Assembly: GCF_000698145.1 (NCBI RefSeq)
Contig: NZ_BAXB01000005.1
Span: 1-64,000 of the forward strand
DNA length: 64,000 nt
Reading direction: 5' to 3'
DNA from: Geomicrobium sp. JCM 19039
GTDB taxonomy: Bacteria; Bacillota; Bacilli; Bacillales; Marinococcaceae
A model generated the notes under the pieces. It made no database searches. It was not told the origin of the DNA and saw nothing but the letters and a program-made list of their open reading frames with translations. The position numbers and the translations under genes were made by a program. Positions 37,486-46,393 of this stretch are shown in pieces; the stretch's first letter is position 1; every line of letters begins with the position of its first letter.

Positions 37486-37875
37486 CTAATCGTCGTCGTT
37501 TTTTTGTCTAGGGGGAAAGATCATATTTGTATACATTGAAAAGAAGCGATCGAGCATTGATTGATATTGTTCCAATGAGTCTGCCCATAATGATAAATAC
37601 TCTTCACCCGCGTCGGTGAGAGAATAGATTCGTTTAGCAGGGCCTCCCGCTGACGTGTCCCATTCCGATTTGATCATGTTGTCTTTTTCTAGTTGTCGTA
37701 ATGTTCGATACACATTCCCTTGGTCTACAGAGCGCATCCCAAACTCTGAGAGTTGCTCAATAAGCTTGTAGCCGTGTAAATCCCAGCCACGAAGGCTTAG
37801 CAGTAACATGGGTACCATTAAATTCTTAGGTGCATTTGTTTTTACTTTGTCTTCTCGTTTGTCTTTTTCCGTCAT
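37486..37875 (-). CDS. phaQ: PHA-responsive repressor PhaQ (PadR family)
   Basis: A 129-residue PadR-type winged-helix protein: VPMLLLSLRGWDLHGYKLIEQL at the start of the domain, GNVYRTLRQLEKDNMIKSEWD as recognition/wing part, and AKRIYSLTDAGEEYLSLW. In B. megaterium PhaQ represses phaQ and phaP and is released when PHA granules form. The perfect palindrome over its own -10 box (37909-37921) fits autorepression. It is upstream of phaP on the minus strand. Confidence 0.88.
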   Translation of the reverse strand: MTEKDKREDKVKTNAPKNLMVPMLLLSLRGWDLHGYKLIEQLSEFGMRSVDQGNVYRTLRQLEKDNMIKSEWDTSAGGPAKRIYSLTDAGEEYLSLWADSLEQYQSMLDRFFSMYTNMIFPPRQKNDDD

Positions 37876-38189
37876 GTGAACACCTACTCAATTAACTTTT
37901 TCACCTAAGTGTAATTTACACCTATATGAAAAATATGTCAAGAAGAATTGAGGAAATCGTTTGCAAAAGCAAAATGCTTATTTCTTTTTTTATAAAGGGA
38001 TCGAAGGATTTGTGTCGAAAGTTATACGTACAAGAGGGTGTATGGATGCCTTAGGAATTGAAAACAATGATGTTATTTATAGGAGGTGACAATATCCGAC
38101 AAATTATCCGAAAATAATTATAATTATAAATAGAAAGAAATTGATGGGAGATTTCCTCACGGAAGAGTTGAATTTAAGGAGGCAGGAGA
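37876..38189. other. Divergent regulatory region between phaQ and phaR
   Basis: It holds the phaQ promoter and operator (listed separately) on the left. On the right, before phaR, there is an AGGAGGTGAC sequence near 38081 with no proper start codon after it and a very AT-rich stretch near 38110-38135; no clear phaR -35/-10 pair was found. Confidence 0.6.
37909..37941 (-). promoter_or_regulatory. phaQP promoter with PhaQ-type operator
   Basis: On the minus strand TTGACA (37941-37936) and TAAATT (37918-37913) have 17-bp spacing. A perfect palindrome GTGTAATTTACAC (37909-37921) covers the -10 box, a natural place for a PadR-family repressor such as PhaQ. Confidence 0.8.
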
Positions 38190-38630
38190 ATGGCGGATAA
38201 AAACGGATTTGATCCCTTTGACATGTGGAAGAACCTGTATCAACAGTACGATTCCTACTGGAGTGGCATTCTGGATGAGAAGATGAGAGAAGAGCAATTT
38301 TCAGAATGGATGGGCACAACGCTTGAAATGAATCTTTTGTACAAGAAAATGATGGATGAAACGATGAGTCGTTACTTGGAACAAGCGAATGTCCCAAGTG
38401 TTGATGATTTATCCAAGGTTTCTAAACTGATTATTAACGTTGATGAAAAAGTGGATCATCTGGATGATCAATTGCAAGATATGAACCTGACTGCAGTCAA
38501 GTCAGACATAAAACGGGAAATCACGAAACTTAAAACAGAAATGAAAGGGTTAGATGAAAAACTCGACACAATTTTAAAGCATGTGCAGTCCGGTGCAAGT
38601 GAAGCAGCAGCAACTTCAGGGAAATCCTAA
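38190..38630 (+). CDS. phaR: PHA synthase subunit PhaR (class IV)
   Basis: A 146-residue protein with the PhaR N terminus FDPFDMWKNLYQQYDSYWSGIL and a Met/Glu-rich region YKKMMDETMSRYLEQANVPSVDDL, then a coiled-coil-like C terminus (VDEKVDHLDDQLQDM, KTEMKGLDEKLDTIL). It pairs with PhaC to form the active class IV polyhydroxyalkanoate synthase of Bacillus. AAGGAGG precedes the ATG. First gene of phaR-phaB-phaC. Confidence 0.93.
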   Translation: MADKNGFDPFDMWKNLYQQYDSYWSGILDEKMREEQFSEWMGTTLEMNLLYKKMMDETMSRYLEQANVPSVDDLSKVSKLIINVDEKVDHLDDQLQDMNLTAVKSDIKREITKLKTEMKGLDEKLDTILKHVQSGASEAAATSGKS

Positions 38631-38666
38631 ACAACGTCCAATTTGGAATAAAGGAGAGGAAGATCT

Positions 38667-39409
38667 TTGGCAGACCTCAATAATAAAGTAGCCATTGTAA
38701 CGGGCGGTGCAAGAGGAATTGGTGCAGCCATTACGAGAGAATTAGCAAATAACGGTGTTCGGGTCGTCATCAATTACAATACGAGCCAAGGGCCATCTGA
38801 GAAGCTTGTGCAAGAAATTAATGACTCGGGTGGAGAGGCTTTGGCCGTCAAAGGTGACGTGTCAAACGTAGAGGATGCCAGCCAAATTGTCGAATCGGCT
38901 GTGAATACGTTCGGTCAGCTAGACATACTTGTTAACAATGCCGGAATTACCCGTGATTCAACGTTTAAGAAACTTTCTGAAGAAGATTGGTCAGAAGTTA
39001 TTAATGTAAACTTGAACAGTGTGTACAATACGGTATCAAAATCCTTGCCTCACTTACTTGAATCTGAGTCAGGAAGAATCATTAACATCTCCTCGATTAT
39101 CGGGCAACAAGGCGGGTTTGGACAGACGAATTATGCAGCGGCAAAAGCAGGATGATTGGCTATACGAAGTCGCTTGCGTTAGAACTTGCCCGAAAAAACA
39201 TTACAGTAAATGCTGTGTGCCCAGGATTTATTGAGACAGAAATGGTGCAAGAGATGCCAGAAAAGGTGCTCAATCAAATCGTTTCTAGCGTGCCAGTACA
39301 ACGACTAGGCCAAGCGCAAGAAATCGCAAGAGGCGTAGTATTCCTCTGCAAAGACGGAGAGTATATTACAGGTCAACAGCTCAATATTAATGGTGGCTTG
39401 TACATGTAA
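38667..39409 (+). CDS. phaB: Acetoacetyl-CoA reductase PhaB, frameshifted
   Basis: About 247 residues of the SDR family: TGGARGIGAAI near residue 12, NNAGITRD, NISSIIGQQGGFGQTNYAAAKAG with catalytic Ser and Tyr-x-x-x-Lys, and the end GEYITGQQLNINGGLYM. The frame breaks at 39148-39153: AAAGCAGGATG appears to lack one base, and restoring it gives AKAGMIGYTKSLALELARKN. It makes (R)-3-hydroxybutyryl-CoA from acetoacetyl-CoA with NADPH, the monomer for PhaRC. The start is TTG 38667 after GGAGAGG. Confidence 0.9.
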
Positions 39410-39445
39410 AGATTCTAGAAACGTTGTTATGGAAAGGGTGATCGA

Positions 39446-40512
39446 ATGACGATAGAGAACAACCAATGGCTAACGGACCAAATGCCTGCATCATTTTCAC
39501 GATTTAAACGTGCCCTTGAAGTCCTCACAACGGATGCGGATCCGCAAGTCGGTCCAACTCCTAAGGAGAGCATTTGGACAAAAAACAAAGCGACATTGTA
39601 TCGATACGTCCCCCCTGTAGAGAGAGAACATTCTGTTCCTTTGCTACTCGTTTATGCGTTGATTAACAAACCGTATATTCTTGATTTAACCGAAGGGAAT
39701 AGTCTCGTTGAATATTTAACTAACAAAGGTTTTGATGTGTATTTGCTCGAGTGGGGAACGCCAGGAATGGAGGACCGACACATGAAGCTTGATGATTATA
39801 TTGTCGACTACATTCCGCGAGCTGTCCGAAAAGTTCTTCAAAAATCAGGGCTGGTGAATGCTCAATTCTCGGTTATTGTATGGGGGGAACGATGACCTCA
39901 ATTTTTGCTTCTCTATACGATGAATACCCAATTCGAAACCTTATTTTTATGACGAGTCCATTTGATTTTTCTGATACAGGGTTGTACGGTTCATTTTTAG
40001 ATGACCGCTATTTCGATGTCGATCATGTCGTTGAAACATTAGGTTTAGTGCCTGGCGAGATGATTGACTTTGGCAATAAGATGACGAAGCCAATCGCCAA
40101 CTTCTACGGGCCGTACGTGAATCTCGTTGATCGTGCGGACAATGAAACGTTCATCCAAAGTTGGAAATTGATGCAAAAGTGGGTAGCTGACGGGGTTCCT
40201 TTCCCTGGAGAGGCTTATCGGCAATGGATTCGTGAATTTTACCAACAAAATAAGCTCATTCAAGGAACACTTACGGTAAGAGGTCGTACGGTCGACTTGT
40301 CGAACATTAAAGCAAATGTGCTCAACATTTCCGCGGGCAGAGACCATATTGCCCAACCTGCTCAAGTAGAGGCGCTGATGAACAAGATCTCTAGTAAAGA
40401 TAAGCGTTATGAAGAAATGCCAACAGGGCATGTGAGCGTGATCTTTGGGCCAAAAGCGGTGAATATGACGTATCCAACTGTAGGAGATTGGCTTGCAGAA
40501 CGCTCAAATTAA
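39446..40512 (+). CDS. phaC: PHA synthase catalytic subunit PhaC (class IV), frameshifted at the lipase box
   Basis: About 357 residues of an alpha/beta hydrolase-fold polymerase. Marks: PLLLVYALINKPYILDL, VYLLEWGTPGMEDR, the lipase-like box GYCMGG with catalytic Cys, Asp in ISAGRDHIA and His in TGHVSVIFG. The break falls exactly before the box: codons for QFSVI run into a wrong frame at 39871-39880, and GYCMGG follows in another. Loss of one copy of the tandem word GGTTATT would explain both the lost residues and the frame. With PhaR it polymerises hydroxyacyl-CoA. A strong terminator follows. Confidence 0.9.
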
Positions 40513-40523
40513 GCAATAAGATA

Positions 40524-40562
40524 AAACCAGCCCCTTGTTAGGTAGACAAGGGGCTGGTTTAT
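40524..40562 (+). terminator. Terminator after phaC
   Basis: A perfect 15-bp stem (40524-40538 with 40546-40560), 7-nt loop, ending in GGTTTATTGAG with a short T tract. Confidence 0.88.
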
Positions 40563-40869
40563 TGAGTTTGGAGGGTTGAGACTAGGTAGAATGAACTTAA
40601 GATCTTCCTGATTTGAGCTGATGGAAGTTGCTTTCCACTTCAGGCGGATGCTTGTAGTCCGGACAGCATAGTAGGCACATCGAGTAAAAACATCCTTCTA
40701 CATTGAAAACAACAAACAACAGAACATAGCAGGAAAATGTCAAGTTCAACCTATATAGATCAATTTCTCCCATATAGAGAACGCAACTATTTCCTGCAGA
40801 ATATCCGTGCTTTTTCTGCACATGTCAAACTGTCGCGGCGTTAACTTCTGATAATGGTGATGGCTTCAC
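40563..40869. other. Gene-free stretch between phaC and the alpha/beta hydrolase gene
   Basis: No supported gene. A Cys-rich 74-codon frame on the minus strand (40597-40821) lacks a ribosome site and a recognisable product. No clear promoter or repeat seen. Confidence 0.5.
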
Positions 40870-41646
40870 TTATTGAGAGGCCGCTTTATTGCTGCGATGT
40901 TCGTTGAGAAAGTTAAGGAGAACACGGTTGTATTCAGCTGGACACTCTACATTAGGCGTATGTCCACATTGATCAAACGTATGCATTTTGGAAAAGGGTG
41001 CGGCTAGACTCATCGTCGTTGCATTTAAATAGGGGGTGATGCGATCGTTAAGCGATGCGATAATAATGATTGGCTTCGGACAGAACATTAACGTCGAGAG
41101 ATAATTTATGCCTACACCGCTTTTCGCCGCTTTTAAATACGTTTTGCGGTTAAGCTTAAAATAGAATGAGTGAATATCGTGGAAAAGTTTCTCATTTTTG
41201 GCATCGTACATGCATTGTTTAATTATATGCTGCTCATATAGATCATCGCTCATTTTGGCGAGGTTTTTCTTTCCTTCTGACAGCGCGTAAAGACCTGTCA
41301 TTCTCGGAATGTAAGAAGAGGTGTTACTAAGAATAAGTGACTGGACGATCGCTGGCTTTGTTTTGACGATTTCTTGGACGACAATGCCTCCGAGTGATAA
41401 TCCACAAAAGTGTGCCGCGGAAATGCCCAGTTGTTCGAGTAAATGAATGATGTCTCGTGCAAATGTTTTTATCGTAATGTCATCATCAAGTGATGAATCT
41501 CCATGTCCACGAAGGTCAGGGGCGATTAAACGAAAGTTTTTCGATAGTTCAAATTGGTACTTCCAAGATTCCTTGCGGCTACCAAGACCGTGAACAAGTA
41601 CAAGAACATCGTTGTTACGCTCACCAATATCAATATATGAGTACAT
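40870..41646 (-). CDS. Alpha/beta hydrolase
   Basis: A 258-residue alpha/beta hydrolase-fold protein. HGLGSRKESW is the oxyanion segment, DLRGHGDS follows, the nucleophile elbow is GLSLGGIVV with Ser near residue 96, the acid is in ASLNDRITP and the His in DQCGHTPNVE. The fold serves esterases, lactonases, carboxylic ester and CoA-ester hydrolases; the substrate is unknown. ATG 41646 has GGAGGGAG upstream. A perfect cre match lies 77 bases upstream, so it is likely under CcpA control. Being beside pha genes, a PHA-oligomer role is conceivable but unproven. Confidence 0.82.
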   Translation of the reverse strand: MYSYIDIGERNNDVLVLVHGLGSRKESWKYQFELSKNFRLIAPDLRGHGDSSLDDDITIKTFARDIIHLLEQLGISAAHFCGLSLGGIVVQEIVKTKPAIVQSLILSNTSSYIPRMTGLYALSEGKKNLAKMSDDLYEQHIIKQCMYDAKNEKLFHDIHSFYFKLNRKTYLKAAKSGVGINYLSTLMFCPKPIIIIASLNDRITPYLNATTMSLAAPFSKMHTFDQCGHTPNVECPAEYNRVLLNFLNEHRSNKAASQ

Positions 41647-41722
41647 GAACAACTCCCTCCTCCGTACTTACAAGCTGTATACATTCTCGCCATTAAAGAC
41701 GATAAATAAACAAAAATAATAT

Positions 41723-41736
41723 TGAAAGCGATTACA
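41723..41736 (-). promoter_or_regulatory. cre site (CcpA) upstream of the alpha/beta hydrolase gene
   Basis: TGAAAGCGATTACA matches the Bacillus cre consensus TGWAANCGNTNWCA at all 14 positions. It lies within the likely promoter region, 77 bases before the minus-strand start. Confidence 0.75.
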
Positions 41737-41870
41737 ATTTATGCTTTCTAAGAGCAGTGTATGCAAAACATGTAACTGTGCATCATCATTTGTGGAGAGA
41801 AGGCGAAATGTTGTCCGGGTATTATGGGGAAAAAGGAACAAGGGCGGGGAGGAGAACGGACGAGGAGCAC

Positions 41871-41908
41871 AAAAAAACCTACGGTCTCCAACGGATGGAA
41901 ACCATAGG
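41871..41908 (-). terminator. Terminator after the YtxG-like gene (minus strand)
   Basis: A 13-bp stem with wobble pairs (41878-41890 with 41896-41908) followed on the minus strand by seven T residues. Confidence 0.8.
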
Positions 41909-41927
41909 CATCGCTCATTCTCATTTT

Positions 41928-42365
41928 TTAATTGGAGTCGGTCGTTTTGTGTTCTTTACGCTTCTGATTCAAGTAGTAGACGAATGCAGCGAGGCCGTAC
42001 ATGCCTCGTAAGTCTTTGTTGTCTGTCATTTTGGCTGCTTGGTTCGTTTGTGACCTCATGCTCTCTGTCATATCAACAAGACTGGATGATAGTTTGCGGG
42101 ATGCCTCACCAGCATCTTGGACCATACCAAAGATTGGGTTTAGTGTCTTAATCTTTTCGTTTAGGTCGAGAATGGTCTCGTTCGTATTATGCAAAATAAT
42201 GCCGGTTTCTTTACTGATTTCATCCAATTGGTCTGGGAGCTTCCCGACCGTTTCTCCTGTTTTTTGGAGCACAACACTTAAGTTGGATAATACTTTTCCA
42301 AGAAAAATGACCAACACGGCAAATGCGATAGCGGCAACGAGTGCTGCAATTCCTAGTAAATCCAT
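41928..42365 (-). CDS. DUF948 membrane-anchored protein (YtxG-like)
   Basis: A 145-residue protein with one N-terminal transmembrane helix (IAALVAAIAFAVLVIFLGKVL) followed by a long helical, coiled-coil-like region (VLQKTGETVGKLPDQLDEISKETGIILHN) and a basic tail. This is the layout of DUF948 proteins such as B. subtilis YtxG, which belongs to the general stress ytxGHJ operon. Function unknown. The next upstream gene, a one- or two-helix protein, lies 20 bases away and is likely co-transcribed. Confidence 0.78.
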   Translation of the reverse strand: MDLLGIAALVAAIAFAVLVIFLGKVLSNLSVVLQKTGETVGKLPDQLDEISKETGIILHNTNETILDLNEKIKTLNPIFGMVQDAGEASRKLSSSLVDMTESMRSQTNQAAKMTDNKDLRGMYGLAAFVYYLNQKRKEHKTTDSN

Positions 42366-42385
42366 TTCTGTTCTCCTTTCTTACA

Positions 42386-42709
42386 TCATGTACTTGGCAT
42401 GTGACGCTGAACTTCGTTAATTAGATCAGCAATAAATTGTCCGACAAGAGGCCAACTCGCTGCTTGTGTGGCTATGTAGGCGAGTAGGGCCAGGACAGCG
42501 GCGGTTCCAAGCGTGAGTCCGACGCCTCTGGCTACCCCTGCAATGATGTTTACCTTAATCACTTCTTTTTTGTCATTAAAATGATAGGCGATATCTTTTA
42601 AGCGAGCGCTTGTCGTCATCTCTTCCATTTTATCAATTAATCGCTCAAGTTTCTTGATTTTTTCTTCCTGTTCTTGCTGATTACGTTCTTTATCTGGCAG
42701 CCTTTTCAT
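42386..42709 (-). CDS. Small membrane protein, DUF5665-like
   Basis: A 107-residue protein: basic/acidic coiled-coil N terminus (KERNQQEQEEKIKKLERLIDKMEEM), then LKDIAYHFNDKKEVIKVNIIAGVARGVGLTLGTAAVLALL and a second hydrophobic segment. The KDIAY-to-GVARGVG pattern fits DUF5665, of unknown function. It lies between the pterin dehydratase and DUF948 genes in one tight minus-strand group. Confidence 0.7.
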   Translation of the reverse strand: MKRLPDKERNQQEQEEKIKKLERLIDKMEEMTTSARLKDIAYHFNDKKEVIKVNIIAGVARGVGLTLGTAAVLALLAYIATQAASWPLVGQFIADLINEVQRHMPST

Positions 42710-42720
42710 TTAGTGTCCTC

Positions 42721-42999
42721 CTACTCGTTTTGACTGGCATACAAGTTGTCAGACGCTTGGGCTGCATGGATGTCTTTCTCAGTAAGTTGACCCTGGTCTA
42801 CGGTTGTCCATTTTACGGTTACATTCGTGTGATCGATCGTGACATGTGGGTGATGTTGAACGGCTTCCGCATATCTGGCAACGTTCGATACAAACGTGAT
42901 GCCGACCAAGTAGGCGTTAAACCCGTACGTTTTCTCGATCGTCTCCTCTTGTAACTCCCAGCCATTTAACTGGGCAACTTGTTCTTTTGCTGTACTCAT
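42721..42999 (-). CDS. Pterin-4a-carbinolamine dehydratase
   Basis: A 92-residue protein with the PCD/DCoH signature: AVQHHPHVTIDHTNVTVKWTT, containing the [EQ]xxxHHPxxxxxY-like histidine pair, and LTEKDIHAA at the end. It dehydrates 4a-hydroxytetrahydropterin formed by aromatic amino acid hydroxylases; in bacteria lacking those it may have another role. No hydroxylase is nearby. GGAGGTG precedes the ATG. First gene of a small minus-strand group. Confidence 0.88.
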   Translation of the reverse strand: MSTAKEQVAQLNGWELQEETIEKTYGFNAYLVGITFVSNVARYAEAVQHHPHVTIDHTNVTVKWTTVDQGQLTEKDIHAAQASDNLYASQNE

Positions 43000-43067
43000 A
43001 CAAAAAGCACCTCCAAGTGATTGACTACTTGTCTATACCCAATCCATTGGAGGGAACAAACCTCCTC

Positions 43068-44786
43068 TTAAATAAGGGTTTGTTGTGCATGGTACAAACG
43101 GCTGTAGTGACCACCTTTTTGCAGCAATTGTTCGTGACTACCTTCTTCAGCAATCCCATCTTTTGTGACGACAACGATGCGATCAGCATGACGAATGGTT
43201 GCCAATCGATGCGCAATGACTAGCGTCGTTCTACCTGTAGAAAGTCGTTGTAGTGCTCGTTGAATGGCAGCTTCAGTTTCTGTATCAAGGGCAGAAGTTG
43301 CTTCATCAAGAATGAGAATAGGAGGGTTTTTCAAAAACATGCGCGCAATGGAAAGACGTTGCTTTTGTCCACCGGATAGTTTAACCCCTCGTTCACCAAC
43401 GATCGTATCTAACCCGTCAGGTTGTGAATAGACAAACTCTTCAAGCTCAGCGAGCCGGGCAGCATCCATCACCTCTTCATCAGATGCGTCAAGGTTACCA
43501 TATCGTATGTTATCTCTCAGGCTGCCGGAAAACATGAATACATCTTGTTGAACCACGCCAATTTGATGGCGAAGCGACTCCAACGTAATGGCGCTCAAGT
43601 CATGACCGTCAATCGAAATTGAACCAGAATCAATTTCATAAAATCGAGGGAGGAGGCTGCACAGCGTTGTTTTACCTGCACCAGATGGACCAACAAAGGC
43701 AATTGTTTCTCCTTGAGAAATCGTCAGGTTAATGTTTTCAAGTACAGGTTGTTCTTTAGTGTAGCCGAAGCTCACATTGTTATATTCAATGTTTCCTTTT
43801 AACCCAAACCGATCATGTGCTTCTGGGTGATCGTCAATTTCAGGTTCTGTGTCCATAATGGCGATGTAACGTTTAAAGCCGGCGTATCCCTTCGGATAGC
43901 TTTCAATGATGGCATTAATTTTCTCAATCGGTCGAAAGAAAATGTTCGTAAGAAGAATAAATGCCATAAAATCACCGACGGATAGCTGGTTTTGTAGCAT
44001 AAAGTAAGCGCCTGCGAGTAGGACAAAAAGGGTCATAATTCTCATCATCATGTAGCTTAATGAATTGTTAATACCCATAATGCGGTAGGAGCGAATCTTT
44101 GCTTCTTTGAAATTCTCATTATCTTCTTTAAACAAATTTTGTTCGTGTTTTTCATTCGCAAAAGCTTGTACGAGTCGGATGCCGCCGAGTGTGTCTTCAA
44201 CTCGTGCGTTAAAGGCAGCCATCCTGTGGAACATGACGCGCATCGCTCCTGACATTTTTCGGTTACAAAAAATGACGATCCAAGCGAGAAATGGTACGAC
44301 AATAAATGTAAGGACAGCCAATTGCCAATTGATGTAGAGCATAACCCCAAATGATCCAAATAATGTCATGAGTGCGGTGAATACATCTTCAGGTCCATGG
44401 TGAGCAACTTCACCAATTTCAAACAGATCATTCGTAAGGTTCGACAATAAATGTCCAGTTTTATTGTTATCATGATAACTGTATGAAAGTTGTTGAACGT
44501 GTTGAAATAAATCTCTTCTCATGTCTGTTTCAATGTTAATCCCGAGAATATGTCCCCAGTATGTAACAATGTAATGAGCACCCGAATTAAATATGTAAAT
44601 CAAGAACAAAACTGCGCAAGCAATAATAATGACCGTAATATTTCCTTGAGGTAAAAGTCGGTCTACGACTTGATTGACAATGATCGGAAATGCCAGTTCA
44701 AGCAACGATACGAAGATCGCGCTTATAAAGGTAATCATGAATAATTTTTTATAAGGCCGATAGTAGGTAAAAAAACGTCGAAGCAT
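43068..44786 (-). CDS. ABC exporter, fused permease-ATPase (MsbA/BmrA-like), Fur-box controlled
   Basis: A 572-residue half-transporter: six helices in the first ~310 residues (ABC membrane type 1) and an ATPase with Walker A GPSGAGKTT, Q-loop VVQQDVFMFSG, signature [14 protein letters not shown], Walker B ILILDEATSALD and switch His in VIAHRLAT. It works as a homodimer exporting lipids, drugs, peptides or siderophores. The sequence does not show the substrate. A strong minus-strand promoter and a Fur-like box lie just upstream, so it is probably induced by iron limitation, which hints at siderophore or iron-linked export. AAGGAGG precedes the ATG. Confidence 0.9.
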   Translation of the reverse strand: MLRRFFTYYRPYKKLFMITFISAIFVSLLELAFPIIVNQVVDRLLPQGNITVIIIACAVLFLIYIFNSGAHYIVTYWGHILGINIETDMRRDLFQHVQQLSYSYHDNNKTGHLLSNLTNDLFEIGEVAHHGPEDVFTALMTLFGSFGVMLYINWQLAVLTFIVVPFLAWIVIFCNRKMSGAMRVMFHRMAAFNARVEDTLGGIRLVQAFANEKHEQNLFKEDNENFKEAKIRSYRIMGINNSLSYMMMRIMTLFVLLAGAYFMLQNQLSVGDFMAFILLTNIFFRPIEKINAIIESYPKGYAGFKRYIAIMDTEPEIDDHPEAHDRFGLKGNIEYNNVSFGYTKEQPVLENINLTISQGETIAFVGPSGAGKTTLCSLLPRFYEIDSGSISIDGHDLSAITLESLRHQIGVVQQDVFMFSGSLRDNIRYGNLDASDEEVMDAARLAELEEFVYSQPDGLDTIVGERGVKLSGGQKQRLSIARMFLKNPPILILDEATSALDTETEAAIQRALQRLSTGRTTLVIAHRLATIRHADRIVVVTKDGIAEEGSHEQLLQKGGHYSRLYHAQQTLI

Positions 44787-44804
44787 AAGTGCCTCCTTAT
44801 CAAT

Positions 44805-44819
44805 TGATAATCATTTTCA
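44805..44819 (-). promoter_or_regulatory. Fur-like box upstream of the ABC exporter gene
   Basis: TGATAATCATTTTCA matches the Bacillus 7-1-7 Fur box (TGATAATnATTATCA) except at one base. It lies 5-19 bases downstream of the predicted transcription start and 19 bases before the start codon. Confidence 0.75.
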
Positions 44820-44830
44820 ATTACTCATCT

Positions 44831-44859
44831 ATTTTATGTAAACGTCTGAACAAAGTCAA
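44831..44859 (-). promoter_or_regulatory. Sigma-A promoter of the ABC exporter gene
   Basis: On the minus strand TTGACT (44859-44854) and TAAAAT (44836-44831) with 17-bp spacing. Confidence 0.8.
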
Positions 44860-44893
44860 TGTATGAATGAAAATCAAGGAATAAATTATGACA

Positions 44894-44922
44894 TTGACGT
44901 TTGTGTCGGATTTTTTTACACT
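44894..44922 (+). promoter_or_regulatory. Probable promoter of the acyl-CoA carboxylase operon
   Basis: TTGACG at 44894-44899 and TACACT at 44917-44922 with 17-bp spacing, 111 bases before the accC start. Confidence 0.6.
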
Positions 44923-45032
44923 TTAAGTGATGGCAGTTGTTATTAGGATCAGGTGCCATAAAAGCAAAGAGCTTTGATTCAGCTTTTTGCAGCGGACGAA
45001 TTGAACCCGGTCCGATACTAGAAGGGAGCTTC

Positions 45033-46378
45033 ATGAGTATGATGAATAAAGTCTTAATAGCGAATCGCGGGGAGATTGCGGTTCGAATTATTCGTGCTTG
45101 CCGAGAGATGAACATTGAAACGGTAGCGGTGTATTCGGAAGCCGATCGCGAATCGTTACATACGGTGATGGCGGATGAAGCTATTGTATTGGTCCACATG
45201 CTGCAGCAGAAAGTTATTTAAAAAAGACGAATATTATTGCGACGGCACTGAAAACAGGGTGTGATGCCATTCATCCTGGCTATGGCTTTCTCGCTGAGAA
45301 TGCGGAGTTTGCCGAGATCTGTGAAGATCACGGTCTCGTGTTTATTGGGCCGTCTCCAAATGCCATCAATAAAATGGGTGACAAAGCAATGGCAAGGGAT
45401 ACGATGAGAAATGCAGGGGTCCCGATTGTTCCAGGTAGTGATGGGCTTGTTGAGGAAGATGATGAAGCTGTATTGATTGCAGAGAAAATTGGCTATCCTG
45501 TCATCATAAAAGCAACCGCTGGTGGCGGTGGCAAAGGGATGCGCGTTGCCTATCATCAAGAAGAGTTAGAACGCTCGCTGGCGATGGCAAAACGGGAAGC
45601 GTTGGCGAACTTCGGAAACGGCGGTATTTATATTGAGAAGTTTATTGAAGAGCCAAGGCACGTTGAAATTCAAATTGTCGGGGACCGTTTTGGCAATGCC
45701 GTTCATTTCGGCGAAAGAGATTGCTCAATCCAGCGCAGGCACCAGAAACTGATTGAAGAAGCCCCTTCTCCAGCATTAAACGAAGACATTCGGGAGAAAA
45801 TGGGCCAAGCAGCCGTGTCTGCAGCTAAAGCGGTAGCGTACTGTGGAGCCGGTACGGTTGAGTTTTTGTTGGACAAACATAAAAACTTTTATTTTATGGA
45901 AATGAACACGAGAATTCAAGTTGAACATCCAGTCACTGAAGAGGTGACCGGAGTGGACCTGATTAAAGAACAGCTGCATGTTGCGAATAAGCAGTCAATT
46001 TCGGTATCGCAGGCTGACATCCGTGTTCAAGGCCATTCAATTGAGTGTAGAATTAATGCGGAGAATGCCAAAAAAGGATTCAGACCTTCACCAGGAAAAA
46101 TTTCCATGTGTGTACCACCGGGAGGGCCTGGCGTCCGAGTAGATAGTGCGGCGTACACGGGTTATACCATTACTCCTCACTATGATTCAATGATTGCCAA
46201 ACTGATTGTACGCGCCAATTCAAGGGAAGAAGCGATTCAGAGAATGAAGCGTGCGCTTTCAGAATTTGTTATTGAGGGAGTCGACACGACCATCCCATTC
46301 CACCTGAATCTCATGGATCATGAAGTATTTAAATCAGGTGAATTTGATACGAGTTTCTTAGAAAAATATACAGTCTAA
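45033..46378 (+). CDS. Biotin carboxylase subunit (AccC-like), frameshifted
   Basis: About 448 residues. [33 protein letters not shown] starts the N domain; [13 protein letters not shown] is the glycine-rich ATP loop; [35 protein letters not shown] and the C-terminal biotin carboxylase domain follow. The frame breaks near 45183-45187, where one T seems lost; restoring it gives [18 protein letters not shown]. It carboxylates biotin on the carrier protein encoded next, using ATP and bicarbonate. ATG 45033 has GGGAG before it; ATGs at 45039 and 45042 are alternatives. Whether it serves acetyl-CoA or propionyl-CoA depends on its beta partner, the pccB-like gene downstream. Confidence 0.9.
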
Positions 46379-46393
46379 CAAAGGAGCACGACC

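Noticed and set aside
38077..38135. Short frame with AGGAGGTG before phaR as a leader peptide
   Set aside because: The only start (GTG) overlaps the ribosome-site-like word, so spacing is impossible.
40597..40821. Cys-rich 74-codon minus-strand frame
   Set aside because: No ribosome site, promoter or recognisable domain; likely chance.
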